Positions 61,307-64,000 of a stretch of DNA of 64,000 nt are shown in pieces (position 1 is the stretch's first letter; the number at the start of each line of letters is the position of its first letter). The stretch is from positions 1 to 64,000 of the forward strand of contig VKHL01000049.1 of assembly GCA_015146655.1 (NCBI GenBank), read 5' to 3'. The position numbers and the translations under genes are program-made. The stretch comes from Ochromonas danica (Eukaryota > Sar > Chrysophyceae > Chromulinales > Chromulinaceae). The notes beneath the pieces are model-generated. The model was given only the letters and a program-made list of their open reading frames with translations. It was not told the DNA's origin and did not search any database.

Positions 61307-62538
61307 TTAGGAGTGATTGTCGACTTTATAACTATTGAGCTCTAACACTGTATCATGAACAGGATGCTTTACCACCAATCGAGCAGCATGTAAACATAGA
61401 TTACCATCCTCTGGAGAATAGAGAGGATCATATATAGTATCGCCTATAATTGGATGTCCCAATGCGGCCATATGAACACGCAACTGATGAGTTCGTCCAG
61501 TGATTGGTTGAAGCTGAACGAGGGAGCAAGATGATGTCACAGGTCCAAATATCCTTTTGCAATGCTCAATCAAAGCTCGTTGGTCACTATCCATCTCCTC
61601 CGATTGTGTGGAGGGAAGGCGCTGATATAGAGTGCAGCTCGGCTTTCCTCCAGTCAAATCGACACGCTGCTTTACTCGCTCTGTTTCATGTGGTGAAATA
61701 GGCAATTCAATGCGACCTTTTTCGTCCAAGAGCTGGCCACGGACCTTAGCTACGTATATCTTGGACGTCTATTAGAAGCAGCAGCAACTCGATTAGCAAA
61801 CCACAGCTTCTTCTTGCAGTTCAATCATCACAGTACCACCAACCTCTCGATTCCGAAATTGCTCTGATAATCTACCTGCACTCCGATCATTCTTGGCGAA
61901 TGCTAAGAGACCAGAAGTTTCTTGATCAAGGCGATGGATATGGAAAATGCGATGACCACAATGACCTTCAACCAGATCTGCTGCACTACATAGAGAGGAG
62001 AGGAGAAAGAAGAAAGTTAGCTGGCTGCATCAGCGATCATTTAGAAAAAAACACCCAAGACCTGACCTGATCAAGTGCTCTGGCAAAATGGACAAGTCAA
62101 ACCCATTGATACGCTTATCTACGAGAACGATCATATCCCAGATTTGCTTGATAGAAGCATCAGTGAAGGTGTCTCTTCTCTGATGGTGCAGGAATTTGAT
62201 AAACTTCGTTTCTGATCGAGGCACTCGATCGCTACGACTTTCCAAGAGAACTGCCAACTCTCGCAGAGGATGAGTGCTGTCCATCTCTTCCAGACACTTC
62301 CTAGACACCACAAATGAGAGAATGAGAGACACATACACAGTTAGTGATAGAGTGAGAGTAAGTGAGTAAGTGAATCTTACCCAATGGCTAAGCCCCACTG
62401 CTCAGAACGAGGAAGAGTCTCATGAGTCACTCGATACTCTCTACCAGGAACAGAGAGCATATTACAAGGCTTATCCACCGCGATCAGATGTGCATCTTCC
62501 CAGATTATGCGCAGTTTATCTGCTATCATTCTTCTCAT
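61307..62538 (-). CDS. RluA/RluD-family RNA pseudouridine synthase
   Basis: Four minus-strand exons (62538-62381, 62300-62067, 61985-61844, 61768-61307) join with consistent phases to give 331 residues. The N-terminus [20 protein letters not shown] is the usual start of the catalytic domain. [17 protein letters not shown] has the catalytic Asp in the HRLDxxTSG motif. [20 protein letters not shown] and [12 protein letters not shown] complete the family signature. The enzymes turn uridine to pseudouridine in rRNA, tRNA or other RNA. No S4 domain and no clear organelle leader are visible, so compartment and target are unknown. The first and third exons are too short to be noticed without splicing. 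Confidence 0.9.
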
Positions 62539-63039
62539 CGTCTTCTATCGTGGTTTGGTTTGGGGTTGGATGGTCCAGATAACAAGCGATCTGGAGATCT
62601 GGGCATTTGCAACTCAAGTTGTGTTATCGTTGCGTTTTTGATGATGAGAAGGAGATCTGAGATTCCGATATGAATCGCGCTCTCCTGTTAGCCTTTCCAG
62701 AAAGAACACTCCTCACAAATGCTCAAAAGAAAATCAACTGTGTTGACGATGTAAGATATCTTCGGGCAGAACGGTTAACCGCCAAACTTGACAGTTCTTT
62801 AGACATCAGAAATTGGTGATGATTATTAGGTTGCGTGGGGTGGCTGATTGACAGTGTACACCACCTACCGCCCACCGCTTCGGAGTGAACCGCCACACCT
62901 CCAGGTCGGAGGTGACTTTCTATTCTCCAAAACATGGAGGAGGTCAGAATCGAAGCAAAAGACTGCTGAACAGTTGAACAATTGTCAACGAATTCTTTGA
63001 TTCCTGTGGCTTTGGTTGGCATAGCTTTGATTGCTCCAA
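62539..63039. other. Divergent promoter region of the pseudouridine synthase and RRM genes
   Basis: About 500 bp without a gene. A small hairpin, CACCTCC then GGAGGTG, lies near 62905. No other feature was recognised. Confidence 0.4.
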
Positions 63040-64000
63040 ATGAACTTTGATTGCCGTAGCTTGTTTGTAGGGGATTTACCTCATTACTGCAATGAGCGTG
63101 ACCTTCGTATGCTCTTCCAAGCTTACCAACCAGTCTTGGCTGTTCACTTTCATAGTGGAGCTCGCAGTGGAAGAGATCGTTCTTATGCTTTCGTCGTGCT
63201 ATCTAGCTTTGCAGCTGTTGAGGAAGCACGCAAGCATCTCGATGGATGCATCTTCTTGGGGGGAAAGATCAAGTTAGTGTTCTTTCATCCCTTCTTTTTG
63301 GTATTTTATCCTCACTAATGAACTCCCCATCCCACCATGTTATTAGGGTGCGCAGAGCAACAACCTCACAGTCCAAGACTATGGCAGCTTCTTCTGCCAG
63401 CAGTGTTTATGTGCGCTTTGCCACCAATGTGGTAAGTTATCATGTGATCTAACATTTGAACCTAGCGCTAATTAATGACTACTTGTGTACAGATTGATCG
63501 AAGCGTCACTGAGTTTGATCTGCATCGCATTTTCTCTCCTGTTGGTGTTGTTCAAGATGTTCTGGTAAAAGATTGCCAGATTGATTACGATTTGCACCAG
63601 CAATACGGATATGCTTTTGTTCACTTTTCAACTGTTCGTTCTGCACTTGAAGCAGCGGCACAGTTTTCGAATGTTGTCGTGGACGGACTGATGCTGCATG
63701 TCGAGCCCTCTCGCTCAGGTTATTGTTCACAACAGAAATTCTCCTTCCCTCAGCAATTAGGAGGTTTCCCTTCACCAAATTGGAATGCTTCTGGTCCTGG
63801 TCCTTGGGCGCAATCTATGGAGACTGAGGAAAGGTGGGGAGGTATCAAAGATCCCATGTTACCCATGAACTTCAGAGGGATGAATCAGCGGGTACTCTCA
63901 CCAAGGTCTTCTGATTCCTCCTTGAGAAGTGAAGAATGGGCGGGAGAACAGCTTCAAGATCATTCCAAGTTCTTGAACCAACAGTTTGCTGGTGAACTTC
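63040..64000 (+). CDS. RNA-binding protein with two RRMs (3' end outside window)
   Basis: Exons 63040-63272, 63347-63431 and 63493 onward give at least 275 residues before the window ends. RRM1 has RNP2 SLFVGDL near residue 7 and RNP1-like RSYAFVVL near residue 47, and its last strand is completed across the first intron. RRM2 begins SVYVRFATNV, crosses the second intron, and has RNP1 YGYAFVHFS. A Pro/Gly/Ser-rich tail follows. Such proteins bind single-stranded RNA in splicing, export or stability; the particular family is not clear. Confidence 0.85.

Noticed and set aside
1-64000. tRNA or rRNA genes
   Set aside because: I looked for B-box-like GGTTCGA-TCC words and cloverleaf potential and found none convincing; a dedicated scan would be decisive.

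Overview
This window is nuclear DNA of a photosynthetic stramenopile (ochrophyte) or a close relative with a red-derived secondary plastid. It carries a fucoxanthin-chlorophyll type light-harvesting protein and a THF1/Psb29 protein. Both start with a hydrophobic leader followed by a Phe-containing cleavage-like motif, as expected for bipartite plastid targeting. Genes are dense, often divergently paired, and cut by short GT-AG introns (about 60-390 bp, plus one GC-AG intron). The standard genetic code fits all models.

Layout. 1-13 kb: a Sam50 gene running off the left edge, a B-type cyclin, a retroelement gag-like fossil with an inverted repeat, the light-harvesting gene, a coiled-coil gene with a long TTG microsatellite in its intron, and a 1625-residue LRR/EF-hand gene. 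13-30 kb: a membrane-anchored LOV-like PAS protein, then a block rich in ribosome-biogenesis genes (URB1/Npa1, RPS18, UTP14) together with CIAO2B and DNAJC17. 30-38 kb: SPC24, then a rearranged locus with two apparently identical acetyl-CoA acetyltransferase genes in inverted orientation around a Maf gene and a decayed isocitrate dehydrogenase, with further fragments of the acetyltransferase/Maf junction, and a 154-bp hairpin element. 38-49 kb: a HOOK-like protein, a coiled-coil protein, an AZG-type purine permease, an unknown membrane-anchored protein and a cyclic-nucleotide-dependent protein kinase. 49-64 kb: a decayed or frameshifted UBE2S, CNOT9, a Rab-like GTPase, a GT25 glycosyltransferase, a trifunctional RNA ligase with unusual domain order, a SET protein, THF1, an MscS channel, an RluA-type pseudouridine synthase, and an RRM gene running off the right edge.

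Themes. Cell-cycle and kinetochore genes (cyclin B, SPC24, UBE2S), ribosome production (URB1, UTP14, RPS18), RNA processing (RNA ligase, pseudouridine synthase, CNOT9, RRM) and plastid function (light-harvesting protein, THF1, perhaps MscS) are interspersed and do not form operon-like units. Upstream regions share CATTCCA/TGGAATG words in several divergent promoters.

The strongest candidates for something new are the kinase-2H phosphoesterase-ligase protein at 54.7-57.9 kb, whose domain order differs from fungal and plant tRNA ligases, and the acetyltransferase inverted repeat, where identity appears to stop at the start codon and just past the stop codon. All calls rest on reading the sequence and recalled family motifs; no database search was run. 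Exon borders were checked for frame continuity but not against transcripts.
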